Positions 43,145-51,287 of a stretch of 64,000 nt of DNA are shown here, in pieces (the stretch's first letter is position 1; the number at the start of each line of letters is the position of its first letter). The notes under the pieces are model-generated. The model searched no databases. It worked only from the letters and a program-made list of their open reading frames with translations, and was not told the origin of the DNA. A program made the translations under genes and the position numbers. The DNA comes from Bacteroidota bacterium (GTDB lineage Bacteria; Bacteroidota; Bacteroidia; Bacteroidales; FEN-979). Location: the NCBI GenBank assembly GCA_026391355.1, contig JAPLDH010000008.1, positions 62,001 to 126,000 on the forward strand. The letters run 5' to 3'.

Positions 43145-44413
43145 TTAAAATTTATCGGGAATTTCAATGGTGAATTTTGTTCCTTTTCCAGGTTCAGTTT
43201 CCAGCAGGATATTCCATTTATGTGCACGACAAATGAGCTTCACATAGTATAACCCAAGCCCGAACCCCTTTACATCATGGACATTTCCTGAGGGAACACG
43301 AAAAAACTTCTGGAAGATCCGTTTTCGATATTTTGGTTCTATCCCGGGTCCGTTGTCGGAAAAGATGACCTTGACCAAGTGTTGATCCTTTTTTGTTTCA
43401 ATCCGGATCAGCGGCTTTTCTCCTGCATATTTCACCGCATTGTCAAGAAGATTATGGACGATATTGGTCAGGTGAAGTAGATCTGCCAAAACCTTATCAA
43501 TGCCTGGCTCCAGGGCGATTTCAATGGTCGCTTCCTCCCTGAGATTTGCCCTGAAATTATCTGCGATGGTCTGGATCAGAACATTCAGATCAGTACTTTC
43601 AATTTTCAACAAAATGCCTCCTTTTTCGATCCTGGCTATCTGGAGAACCTTATCGACCAGCAAATTCAGGCGCTGGTTTTCCTGTTTGATGAATGATCCA
43701 TATTTATACAAACGCTGCGGATCATTCACAATGTCAGGATGGGTAATGACATCGGCAGATATATTAATAGTTGAAATGGGGGTTTTGAATTCGTGGGTCA
43801 TGTTATTGATAAAATCCCGTTGTAATTCGGAAAGCCGCTTTTGCTGAAGGATCACAAAAATAGCATAAACAAAAAAGACCACTGAAAGGATCAGAATAGC
43901 TGAAAAAAAGAAAAGGATCGCCATATCGCTTGCAATGGTATTGCGGAGTGCCGGAAAACGGATGCCGAAATAATAAAGGTATTCATGGTATTTCGGAAGA
44001 TCTTTTCCTAGTCTGGCTTTTTCAGCGGATCCAAGAACCGAGATATAATTCCCATAGACCATTCTGTCGGTATGACAGTCGTAAATCGCGTACTCATAAT
44101 CTGTTTTTATGTTGAGCTGCTCAAATTCACTCTTAAGGTAGAATTCCAGGACATTGGCATCAATCACACTGTTTACATCAACCACGAAATAGTTGGAGGT
44201 TAATTGCCGTACCGGATTGCCATATGGGATGTTGGTTTGATTAAGCCGGGATATTTTTTCTGCCACTGTCTTCAGGCCAATAACCAGGCTCTGGTTCAAC
44301 TGTTTTTCCCTGATATTCCAGGCGCTGAATAAAAAATAGGATTGTACGGTAAGGATCCCGATGATCGAGATGGCTCCGAGGAGAACTACAATCCTTATCT
44401 GCTGCCTTCGCAT
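43145..44413 (-). CDS. Sensor histidine kinase paired with the OmpR-type regulator
   Basis: A 422-residue kinase. Two transmembrane helices (about residues 8-28 and 168-190) border a periplasmic sensor domain of about 140 residues. The phospho-acceptor segment is NNMTHEFKTPISTINISADV, and the ATPase domain carries NLLDNAVKYAG, FSDNGPGIEP and GFGLGLYYVK. This is the usual HisKA/HATPase layout. The kinase gene comes first and the regulator second. Its start is 56 bp from the phased TTTACAT repeats, which suggests autoregulation. Confidence 0.94.
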   Translation of the reverse strand: MRRQQIRIVVLLGAISIIGILTVQSYFLFSAWNIREKQLNQSLVIGLKTVAEKISRLNQTNIPYGNPVRQLTSNYFVVDVNSVIDANVLEFYLKSEFEQLNIKTDYEYAIYDCHTDRMVYGNYISVLGSAEKARLGKDLPKYHEYLYYFGIRFPALRNTIASDMAILFFFSAILILSVVFFVYAIFVILQQKRLSELQRDFINNMTHEFKTPISTINISADVITHPDIVNDPQRLYKYGSFIKQENQRLNLLVDKVLQIARIEKGGILLKIESTDLNVLIQTIADNFRANLREEATIEIALEPGIDKVLADLLHLTNIVHNLLDNAVKYAGEKPLIRIETKKDQHLVKVIFSDNGPGIEPKYRKRIFQKFFRVPSGNVHDVKGFGLGLYYVKLICRAHKWNILLETEPGKGTKFTIEIPDKF

Positions 44414-44469
44414 AAACGGAAGTTGGGATGGGGTTAAAAATACATAAATTTCATGATTCCTGTCCCTGT

Positions 44470-44529
44470 TTTACATTTCATTCACAAAGTTTTACATATC
44501 GTTTACATCGTTTTACATCCTGTTAACAC
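44470..44529. promoter_or_regulatory. Six helically phased TTTACAT-like repeats
   Basis: TTTACAT at 44470, TTCACAA at 44481, TTTACAT at 44491, 44502 and 44512, and TTAACAC at 44523 are spaced 11, 10, 11, 10 and 11 bp, that is 10.5 bp per unit, one helical turn. They lie between the divergent kinase gene (start 44413) and DUF1573 gene (start 44585). Head-to-tail units at this pitch are typical of OmpR-family binding sites. Confidence 0.6.
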
Positions 44530-44584
44530 CATATTGACCAATCTCTCCTGATATTTGTTGCTGAAACTTTTAAAACCATATCCT

Positions 44585-45016
44585 ATGAAAAAAATGATCA
44601 TGATGACAGTGTCTGCACTGTTTATTGCTTTAACGCAAACCTCAGCACAGAATGTATCCGGGGAATCCGTTGTCAAACCGGAAAATCAAACAAAAGTCAA
44701 TGGGCCGGTTGCAACTTACGACAAGACGACTTATGAATTCGGGGATCTAATCCAGGGGACACCGGGAATTGCGACATTTACCCTCACCAACGATGGAAAT
44801 GAGCCGTTGATCATCGCATCGGCAAAAGCCTCCTGCGGGTGCACGAGTCCTTCTTATTCCAAGGATCCCATCCTTCCTGGGAAATCAATTACAATTTCTG
44901 TTATTTACAATGCGGCCGCAATGGGTGTATTTCTTAAAACTGTCTCCGTTATTACAAATGCCGCTAGCCAGCCGGTTATTTTACAGATCAAGGGAAAAGT
45001 TGGTGCAAAACCCTGA
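44585..45016 (+). CDS. DUF1573 secreted protein
   Basis: A 143-residue protein. The start at the ATG at 44585 begins a signal peptide (MKKMIMMTVSALFIALTQTS, cleaved near AQ). The mature domain is an immunoglobulin-like DUF1573 fold: TTYEFGDLIQGTPGIATFTL, then LIIASAKASCGCTSPSY with the conserved CGCT, and LPGKSITISVIYNAAAMG. Members are common exported proteins in Bacteroidota and have no assigned function. It lies beside the phased repeats and is probably under control of the OmpR-type system. Confidence 0.9.
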   Translation: MKKMIMMTVSALFIALTQTSAQNVSGESVVKPENQTKVNGPVATYDKTTYEFGDLIQGTPGIATFTLTNDGNEPLIIASAKASCGCTSPSYSKDPILPGKSITISVIYNAAAMGVFLKTVSVITNAASQPVILQIKGKVGAKP

Positions 45017-45047
45017 AATTCTTTAGACCTTCTTTATTCCCTTATTC

Positions 45048-46388
45048 TTAATGCAGTTTAAATTGGATTGGTAATGCAAATTCAACATCCACTTTTTCTC
45101 TCTTTTGTTCCCCGGGGATCCATTTCGGCATGAGTTTCACAACCCTGATTGCTTCTTCGTCGCAGCTCAGAAAGAAACCCCTGATGATTTTAACATTTGT
45201 AATGCTGCCGTCTTTTTTTACGACAAATTGAATAAAAACCCTTCCTTGCATCCCTTTAACCTTTGCATCCTCCGGATATTTAATATTGGAAGCCAGGAAA
45301 TGGATCAGTTTGGATTCGCCTCCCGGAAATGAGGGCATCTTTTCAACCACTTTATAGGCTCCATTCGAACCCATTTTGCTTTCAGAAGATTTATGCAAAC
45401 TTTTATCATTTTCTCCCTGTTCTTTAGCCCTGTGTAAGGTATCAGCGGCAGCAACGCTTTTTTTCTGTTGAACCTTGCCGGTTGTCTTATCACCGGTCTG
45501 ATTCTGGCCTGACAGAAGGGTCAATGATCCGGTGGAAAAGAAGAACAGAACGGTAAACACGGCTGGGAGGGCAAAAAAGACCTTCAGACCTGCCCAATTT
45601 TTTGAACGTGATTTTGTCATCATAATGATCCTTGTTTTTATAAGTGAAACATTGAAATTATTCGACATTGCAAAAACTTCTTTTCCAATCGCCCGCGTTA
45701 CGAGGATTTGGCGGTACTCATCCGTTTCAATTCCCGATTTAAGTACCCCCTTATCGGCAAGGAATTCATGAACACTCTTCAGTGACCGTGATATCCGCCA
45801 GGCAAAAGGGTTGAACCATTGTACCATTTTAACGATCTCAGAGAGAATAAGATCCACGGAATGGAATTGCCTGATGTGCTCTTTTTCATGAAGAAGTATC
45901 GTATGAAGATCACCGGACCTGACTGCATCTTCGTCCAGAAAAACGAAGTTTAAAAAGGAGAAGGGTGAACAGCTCTTTTTCATGACAACAAGGTTTACCC
46001 CTTCCCTTCGAATCAATCCATTCCTTTTTACAAGGATAAGCATATAAATAAACCGTGAAATGAAGCGGGCCCCAAAGATGATCAGTCCTGTGAAATAAAC
46101 TATACCTGCAACTTCAAGCCAGTTAAACTGTTGCAGGGAGGCAGTTTGCAGGATCCTGTCAGGTGTGATAATGACAGGGTCGAGATAATATATAAGAGGT
46201 TGAACAGATCGGAGGGTATACAGGTCGGGCTTCAGCAGTGGCAACAGGATTGAAAGCAACGTGGAAATCAGCAGGTAAACCCTGTTTAATTTAAAGAAGG
46301 TTTCCTGCCGGAGGAGAAACCGGTATACCAGGTAAAACGCCGCAAGAGAGGCAGACGACTGGAGAAGATATTGAATGAAATTGCTCAT
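45048..46388 (-). CDS. M56 (BlaR1-like) membrane peptidase fused to a TonB C-terminal domain
   Basis: A 446-residue protein. The N-terminal half has about four transmembrane helices and a BlaR1/MecR1-type peptidase with the zinc motif LLHEKEHIRQF (HExxH) and the nearby IVKMVQWFNPFAW. After a further helix (about residues 272-292) and a charged periplasmic linker comes a TonB C-terminal domain with KYPEDAKVKGMQGRVFIQFV and DEEAIRVVKLMPKWIPG. It overlaps the end of the BlaI gene by 4 bp (ATGA). By analogy with BlaR1 it would relieve repression by cutting BlaI on a signal; what the signal is remains unknown. No beta-lactamase gene lies nearby. Confidence 0.92.
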   Translation of the reverse strand: MSNFIQYLLQSSASLAAFYLVYRFLLRQETFFKLNRVYLLISTLLSILLPLLKPDLYTLRSVQPLIYYLDPVIITPDRILQTASLQQFNWLEVAGIVYFTGLIIFGARFISRFIYMLILVKRNGLIRREGVNLVVMKKSCSPFSFLNFVFLDEDAVRSGDLHTILLHEKEHIRQFHSVDLILSEIVKMVQWFNPFAWRISRSLKSVHEFLADKGVLKSGIETDEYRQILVTRAIGKEVFAMSNNFNVSLIKTRIIMMTKSRSKNWAGLKVFFALPAVFTVLFFFSTGSLTLLSGQNQTGDKTTGKVQQKKSVAAADTLHRAKEQGENDKSLHKSSESKMGSNGAYKVVEKMPSFPGGESKLIHFLASNIKYPEDAKVKGMQGRVFIQFVVKKDGSITNVKIIRGFFLSCDEEAIRVVKLMPKWIPGEQKREKVDVEFALPIQFKLH

Positions 46389-46771
46389 TTTATTCGTTTT
46401 TTCTTCCGGAGGATCTCCTTTTCCATCAATTCACGGATCTCCTCAAGTTCATGGATACTCAGCTTTTCTTCGCTTGTAAAAAAAGATGCCAGCGATTTAT
46501 AGGAATTCTCAAAATAATTGGCAACGAAATTCCGGAAATGGGTTTTTGTGTATTCCGTTTTGGAAATCAGCGGAAAGTATTCATGTGTGCGGCCATATGC
46601 CTTATGTCCGATAAACCCTTTTTGTTCCAGGATCCTTATTATAGTAGAGATTGTATTGTAGGCAGGTTTTGGGGTTGGCAGGTACTCTATAACCTCGTGA
46701 ACAACCCCCTTCTCAAGATTCCAGAGCACTTGCATGATCTGTTCTTCCGCCCTGGTTAACTCACGTGTCAT
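46385..46771 (-). CDS. BlaI/MecI-family repressor
   Basis: A 128-residue winged-helix repressor: MTRELTRAEEQIMQVLWNLE at the N-terminus, AYNTISTIIRILEQKGFIGH in the recognition region, HEYFPLISKTEYTK at the hinge and a dimerising helical C-terminus. I choose the ATG at 46771 because AAAGGAAAGGAAA directly before it is a strong ribosome-binding site; a start six codons upstream would encode that site as protein. It should repress itself and the M56-TonB gene through the dyad at 46829-46842. Confidence 0.92.
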   Translation of the reverse strand: MTRELTRAEEQIMQVLWNLEKGVVHEVIEYLPTPKPAYNTISTIIRILEQKGFIGHKAYGRTHEYFPLISKTEYTKTHFRNFVANYFENSYKSLASFFTSEEKLSIHELEEIRELMEKEILRKKKRIK

Positions 46772-46818
46772 TTTTTCCTTTCCTTTCATAGGATTAGAAT
46801 TTCTTTAACTAACAGATG

Positions 46819-46849
46819 CAAATATACAACTAAATTTTTAGTTTGTCAA
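46819..46849 (-). promoter_or_regulatory. blaI-type promoter with a dyad between -33 and -7
   Basis: On the minus strand TTG (46849-46847), 20 bp and TATATTTG (46826-46819) form a strong Bacteroidota promoter. The spacer contains ACTAAA-TT-TTTAGT (46829-46842), an inverted repeat suited to a dimeric repressor such as BlaI. Confidence 0.65.
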
Positions 46850-46905
46850 CTAATTCTTTAATTTTATTTTTTGGGATCGGGGAATCAGGGGATAAAGGGA
46901 TTGTC

Positions 46906-46937
46906 TAACCACCTAACCATGTAACCATGTAACCACG
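46906..46937. repeat. Four tandem TAACCAYS octamers
   Basis: Units TAACCACC, TAACCATG, TAACCATG and TAACCACG lie between the BlaI promoter and the end of the QueG-like gene. The architecture (four 8-bp units) is the same as that of the YTGGTGAR arrays, but the word differs. Confidence 0.7.
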
Positions 46938-46965
46938 CGATCAAGGTAAGTGTATCATTACTTTT

Positions 46966-47646
46966 TTATCTTATTCCGTTCCTCCATGGGCAAACCTTCC
47001 GGCAGGCATTACAGGTGTATATATCCCACCCTCTGGGATGTTGAATATATGAAAACTCCCTGCATAGTTTTTGATTAACGGTTTTCCCGTCCAATGCTTT
47101 AACAGGACAGGCATCCAGACAGAGTTTACAATTTGGCGGACAGGAAAAATCGGTTACGACAGGATCAGGTTCTACTTCGGTCTCAATGAGAACTGCTCCT
47201 ATATAGACAATGTTCCCGAATTCTTTATTGATCAGCAGTGTGTTCCTTCCGAGAATTCCCAGTCCGGCATTGTATGCAGCATGCCGCATTGAAATAATTC
47301 CCATACCATGCTTGTTATCAGCATCATAGTAAAGATAGGGTACATCGGTTGGCACAGGAACCGTATGAATATTCAGTCTCTCCAGTTCAGCACAAAGCTT
47401 CAACCCGATCTGGTCCAGTGCCGCGTATAGAAGGTCCGCCGTATGTGAATAAGGAACCGGATTTTCGGCGAGGATCACTTCCGGAGGCATCTTCTTGAGA
47501 AACACCACAACCGATTTACATTTGGAATATACATCCGTAGGACGGAATCCTTCCGGGGCCGCGGAAAACTTGTCAACAGAAGCGATGCCGCACAGGTCCG
47601 CTCCCAAATCGATGGCAAGAAATTTTATTTTCTCTGACTTCAGCAT
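46966..47646 (-). CDS. QueG-related 4Fe-4S double-cluster protein
   Basis: A 226-residue protein related to epoxyqueuosine reductase but shorter than QueG (about 310-380 residues). It contains the family segment MRHAAYNAGLGILGRNTLLI and FGNIVYIGAVLIET, then two Fe-S motifs: CKLCLDACPVKALDG and CNACRKVCPW, with an extra CPPNC. It lacks the C-terminal HEAT-like region of QueG, so another reductive role is possible. Start at the ATG at 47646, because the codon two upstream is a TTG. A -7 element TATATTTG lies at 47706-47699. Confidence 0.8.
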   Translation of the reverse strand: MLKSEKIKFLAIDLGADLCGIASVDKFSAAPEGFRPTDVYSKCKSVVVFLKKMPPEVILAENPVPYSHTADLLYAALDQIGLKLCAELERLNIHTVPVPTDVPYLYYDADNKHGMGIISMRHAAYNAGLGILGRNTLLINKEFGNIVYIGAVLIETEVEPDPVVTDFSCPPNCKLCLDACPVKALDGKTVNQKLCREFSYIQHPRGWDIYTCNACRKVCPWRNGIR

Positions 47647-47960
47647 TATCAAGCAATATAGGATTTTGGAAATCTTTTAATATGCGGGTTTCCTTTTCCA
47701 AATATAGTGATAAAATTCTTTACTCATATAATAACGCGTAATATATAAATCGCATAGATCAAATAATTTTATGCCTGTTGTCAATTGTTCTGAATAAACC
47801 AGTTGATTTACTATTCGTACCTTTTCCTGAAAAAGTAATTCCGGCTACCTGGAAAATGTGTGAATGATGTAACTTATTTCCAATGTTGTGTAACGTTTTT
47901 CGAAATGAATGGACGCACCTTTGTCTTATGAAAATCCATTCACAATTTAATTTCAAAAAA
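47647..47960. other. Intergenic region between divergent genes
   Basis: 314 bp, A+T-rich. It contains the -7 box of the QueG-like gene on the minus strand (47699-47706) and must hold the CsbD promoter, which I could not place with confidence. A reverse frame across the CsbD gene has no protein-like character. Confidence 0.4.
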
Positions 47961-48146
47961 ATGAACACAACAGAGGTAAAAGGAAACTGGAATGAGCAGA
48001 AAGGCAAGCTCAAACAGCAATTTGCGACATTAACTGACGATGATCTTATGTTTGCAGAAGGTAAAAAAGATGAGATGCTTGGGAAGCTGCAAATTAAACT
48101 TGGAAAAACCAAAGAAGAATTGCACAAGGTTATGTCCGGATATTAA
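47961..48146 (+). CDS. CsbD-family small stress protein
   Basis: A 61-residue hydrophilic, mostly helical protein. The CsbD pattern is clear: EVKGNWNEQKGKLKQQFATL, then LMFAEGKKDEMLGKLQIKLG. Starting at the ATG at 47961 gives the usual family length (about 60 residues); the longer frame would add 26 unrelated residues. CsbD proteins are induced by general stress; molecular function is unknown. The next gene, a PepSY-like protein, lies 98 bp downstream. Confidence 0.9.
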   Translation: MNTTEVKGNWNEQKGKLKQQFATLTDDDLMFAEGKKDEMLGKLQIKLGKTKEELHKVMSGY

Positions 48147-48244
48147 CCGGGTACTCTTTCAATAAATACTGTTTAAGACCTTCTTAAACGGTACATTAGA
48201 TAATCGTTCAATAAAAATTTTAAAACATTAAAAACTTTGACAAC

Positions 48245-48694
48245 ATGAAAAAATTAATTGTATTAATGTCTGCATGCTTACTGATCAGTATGATGGGTTT
48301 TACCCAAAAGGTCACTCCTGATAAGGTTCCTGCAGCTGTATTACAAGCCTTTGCAAAAAAATTCCCTGCTGCAACCGATGTAGTTTACGTATTGAAGAAG
48401 AACAACTATGACATTGCCTGCAGAGATAAAGGAGTAAGGGTTTTCGCAAATTTTAATCCGGCCGGAAAATGGCTTGAAACAAAAACTGCAATATTGGAAG
48501 CCGATCTGCCCAAAGAAGTCACCGATGCTATTGCCAAAGACTTTGCCGGTTTCAAAATTTCAGAAGTTTCCACCATAGAAACGACGGACAAGCCATTATA
48601 CTACATGATGGACCTGAAGAATGCCAAAGAAGGGTATAAGGTTAACTTTTCTCCCAAGGGTGATGTCATGAAAAAGACACTGATAAAAAAATAG
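48245..48694 (+). CDS. PepSY-like secreted protein
   Basis: A 149-residue protein with a signal peptide (MKKLIVLMSACLLISMMGFT). The mature part fits two PepSY-like (PF11396) repeats: VPAAVLQAFAKKFPAATDVV with a following strand pair, and LPKEVTDAIAKDFAGFKISE with TDKPLYYMMDLKNA. Such proteins are periplasmic and frequent in Bacteroidota; they resemble beta-lactamase-inhibitor folds but no partner is known here. Confidence 0.85.
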   Translation: MKKLIVLMSACLLISMMGFTQKVTPDKVPAAVLQAFAKKFPAATDVVYVLKKNNYDIACRDKGVRVFANFNPAGKWLETKTAILEADLPKEVTDAIAKDFAGFKISEVSTIETTDKPLYYMMDLKNAKEGYKVNFSPKGDVMKKTLIKK

Positions 48695-48835
48695 GACAAG
48701 AAACAAATGGATTGATCTTAAAAGATCGGTTTATAAGGGTTAACGCTTATCTGGAATTTCAGGTAGGCGTTTTCCTTTCCTTATTAAAAAATTTATGATA
48801 ATTTTGAATAAACAATACACACCAAAACAATAGCC

Positions 48836-49498
48836 ATGAAGACGCCTTTTACAACAGAACAGTTTTTCTCTGTTTTTGAACAGTACAACCATGCAACTTT
48901 TCCATCCCAGATCATCCTCTTCCTGTTGGTCATTTTTGCGCTGGTTATAATTGGATCAACGATTAAACAGAAGGATAAATTCGTTTCAGGTATCCTTGGA
49001 TTTATATGGCTCTGGACAGGGATTGTTTACCATATTTCTTTCTTTGCAGGAATTAACAAAGTTGCATACGGATTTGGTTTGCTGTTTATCTTACAGGGTT
49101 TGTTTTTTTTATGGGAAGGGGTTCTGTTGTATAATCTGAAATTTGTTTATAAGATGTCTATTCAGGCATACTTCGGTTATTTTTTTATCCTCTATGGCCT
49201 GATCATTTATCCTGTTGTTGGATACCTTATAGAACAAAATATATCCCGGACTATCTCCATAGGATTACCTTGCCCAACCACCATCTTAACATTTGGCATT
49301 CTACTGCTCACTGATAAAAAGTTTTCAAAGTACCTGTTAATCATACCATCACTGTGGGCAGTGATCGGGATCAGTTCAGTACTAAAACTGGGTGTATACC
49401 AGGATTTAATGATGCTAATAGCCGCAATAGTTGCCGACATATGGCTTTTAAGAGACAGAAACCAGGAAATATTAATTGAAGATCAACCAGACGTGTAG
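48836..49498 (+). CDS. DUF6064-family membrane protein
   Basis: A 220-residue integral membrane protein with about seven helices (for example IILFLLVIFALVIIG, GILGFIWLWTGIVYHISFF, VAYGFGLLFILQGLFFLWEG). The N-terminus MKTPFTTEQFFSVFEQYN and overall pattern fit DUF6064. A -7-like TAATTTTG lies at 48799-48806 with a 29-bp distance to the start. Function unknown; no obvious partner. Confidence 0.78.
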   Translation: MKTPFTTEQFFSVFEQYNHATFPSQIILFLLVIFALVIIGSTIKQKDKFVSGILGFIWLWTGIVYHISFFAGINKVAYGFGLLFILQGLFFLWEGVLLYNLKFVYKMSIQAYFGYFFILYGLIIYPVVGYLIEQNISRTISIGLPCPTTILTFGILLLTDKKFSKYLLIIPSLWAVIGISSVLKLGVYQDLMMLIAAIVADIWLLRDRNQEILIEDQPDV

Positions 49499-49505
49499 TA
49501 AATTG

Positions 49506-49580
49506 TGGGATGTGGGAGACTCGAACTCCCGACCCCTTGCGTGTGAAGCAAGTACTCTGAACCGACTGAGCTAACATCCC
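49506..49580 (-). tRNA. tRNA-Val (anticodon CAC)
   Basis: The cloverleaf reads on the minus strand: acceptor arms GGGATGT and ACATCCC, D arm GCTC/GAGT, anticodon stem CTTGC/GCAAG closing the loop TTCACAC, variable GGGTC and T arm GGGAG-TTCGAGT-CTCCC. Loop positions 34-36 are CAC, which reads the GUG codon. CCA is not encoded. 75 bases. Confidence 0.93.
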
Positions 49581-49613
49581 TGTTGCAAAAGCAAAGGTAT
49601 GAATTTTCTGGTT

Positions 49614-50192
49614 TTAATAATTATCTTCCCTCACCTGCATGAATGCTTTCGGATGCAGACAGGCGGGACAATTTTCCAACGCTTTTACAGATTCGTAAAC
49701 ATAACCGCAATTGAGGCATTTCCACCAGACTTTCCCATCCTTCACGAACACTTTGTCCTCTGAAATGTTCTGAAGAAGCTTCAAATAACGCCTTTCATGC
49801 TCTGCCTCCACTTTTGATATCATTTTATAGGCAGTGGCTATTTCCATGAAACCTTCTTCCTTTGCTTCCCCGGCAAAATGCGGATACAATTCAGACCACT
49901 CCTCATTTTCCCCTTCTGCTGCGGTCTTTAAATTTTCTTTGGTAGTGCCGATAACCCCAGCCGGATAGGTGGCGGTGATCTCCGTCATTCCTCCTTCGAG
50001 AAACTTGAAAAACCGCTTGGCATGTTCTTTCTCCTGGTTTGAGGTTTCCATGAAAATTGCCGCAATTTGCTCATAGCCTTCTTTTTTTGCAACACTGGCA
50101 AAAAATTCATAGCGGTTGCGAGCCTGCGATTCCCCTGCAAATGATTTTAACAGGTTCTGCTCTGTTTTGGTACCTTTTAATGATTTTGTCAT
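49614..50192 (-). CDS. Rubrerythrin
   Basis: A 192-residue peroxide-scavenging protein. The N-terminal ferritin-like four-helix domain carries the di-iron ligands in FAGESQARNRYEFFASVA, TSNQEKEHAKRFFKFLE and the later MISKVEAEHERRYLKLL. The C-terminal rubredoxin domain has WKCLNCGYVYE and CPACLHPKAFM, the CxxC pair set for one iron. It reduces hydrogen peroxide with electrons from a rubredoxin or ferredoxin donor, and marks an anaerobe-type oxidative stress defence. Single gene beside tRNA-Val. Confidence 0.95.
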   Translation of the reverse strand: MTKSLKGTKTEQNLLKSFAGESQARNRYEFFASVAKKEGYEQIAAIFMETSNQEKEHAKRFFKFLEGGMTEITATYPAGVIGTTKENLKTAAEGENEEWSELYPHFAGEAKEEGFMEIATAYKMISKVEAEHERRYLKLLQNISEDKVFVKDGKVWWKCLNCGYVYESVKALENCPACLHPKAFMQVREDNY

Positions 50193-50327
50193 AGATTCAA
50201 TATTTATCGATTGTGTATTATTGTTCGCTTAAACCGTTGTCGATGACCAAAAGTAAACAAAAAAATGAAAAAACGAAAAATGAAAAATACATTCTATTGT
50301 TTTATATCGTCTATGTCTTACCTTTGA

Positions 50328-51179
50328 ATGATGAATATGTCAACCTTCGTAATGAATCTCCGGATCAAAACCCGCCAGATCCTGACATTCATCCTTTTTG
50401 CGTTTTGTATTTATTCCTTCATCATTGTGGTTTTTTCATTCATCTACTATAAAACCCAGAGTATTGGGCTGACACCCTATGCAAAACCTTTTACGGAAAA
50501 GGTGGATTTCGAAAAATCTGTCTATTTCAGCATTGTCTCCTTTCATACCATCGGGTTCGGGGATATTCACCCGGTATCGACCTTGGGAAGGAGGATTGTA
50601 ATGGTGCAGTCGGTCATTTCCATGTTTTTTACTTCCTTATTTTCAGGGTTTCTGGTCTATTTCATAATAAAGCGCCCCAATGATATTTTTACCACACGGA
50701 GGTTATACATCCGGTTCAGGAATGAGCGATACCTGCTTTCTATCAGGATCGGGAATAAAGGAAGAACGATCATTGACCTGAAGAGCAGGTTCGAGGCATG
50801 GACTATTGAAAATAACACACGGGTGAGGGCTTTCAGGCATGAACAGGAGCTTCCCGACCTGGAACGGATCCTTTATTATGATATCGATCTTGATCACCTG
50901 CATCATGGAAAACTGAAAAAATCTTTACTTGAAGCATCGCAAAAGAAGATCCAGCTTCACATGAAGTTCTCTTTTATCGGTAATGACATTAAATCAGGTG
51001 AACAGGTGGCCTTTGCAAAATATTACGATTCTGATGACCTGAGATTCGGAACGACCTTTCTGAATGTCTATTCATGGGATGAAAAAGGAGAAAGGAAAGA
51101 TTTCCGCTGGAAGAATTTTGAAAAGATAGAACCGATGGAAGAGAAATTGGTCGGGCTATTCGGGAGGACAGAATCATAA
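50328..51179 (+). CDS. Inward-rectifier-like (Kir-type) potassium channel protein
   Basis: A 283-residue two-helix channel. The first helix is at about residues 18-38. The pore helix and selectivity filter read SIVSFHTIGFGDIHP, and a second helix (about 92-115) follows. The cytoplasmic C-terminal part (about 120-280) is beta-rich: RFRNERYLLSIRIGNKGR, then a strand series ending GTTFLNVYSWDE. This layout is that of KirBac-type channels. A start at 50328 is used; an ATG three bases later is equally possible. Its stop codon lies 3 bp before the left octamer array of the four-helix-bundle unit. Confidence 0.8.
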   Translation: MMNMSTFVMNLRIKTRQILTFILFAFCIYSFIIVVFSFIYYKTQSIGLTPYAKPFTEKVDFEKSVYFSIVSFHTIGFGDIHPVSTLGRRIVMVQSVISMFFTSLFSGFLVYFIIKRPNDIFTTRRLYIRFRNERYLLSIRIGNKGRTIIDLKSRFEAWTIENNTRVRAFRHEQELPDLERILYYDIDLDHLHHGKLKKSLLEASQKKIQLHMKFSFIGNDIKSGEQVAFAKYYDSDDLRFGTTFLNVYSWDEKGERKDFRWKNFEKIEPMEEKLVGLFGRTES

Positions 51180-51182
51180 TAA

Positions 51183-51214
51183 CTGGTGAATTGGTGAACT
51201 GGTGAGCTGGTGAG
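51183..51214 (+). repeat. Left octamer array of the four-helix-bundle unit
   Basis: Four units CTGGTGAA, TTGGTGAA, CTGGTGAG, CTGGTGAG, then TTAG. It is oriented opposite to the array at 51659-51682. Confidence 0.85.
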
Positions 51215-51287
51215 TTAGATTGTTAATAAAAAGTTTCTTCAAAGAGATGACCTTTAAGGAATTTCCCGATTAAGGGAAAAACTTTAT

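Noticed and set aside
47759-48127. 122-residue minus-strand frame across the CsbD gene
   Set aside because: Antisense to the clear CsbD family gene; its Ser/Phe-rich composition is that of a shadow frame.
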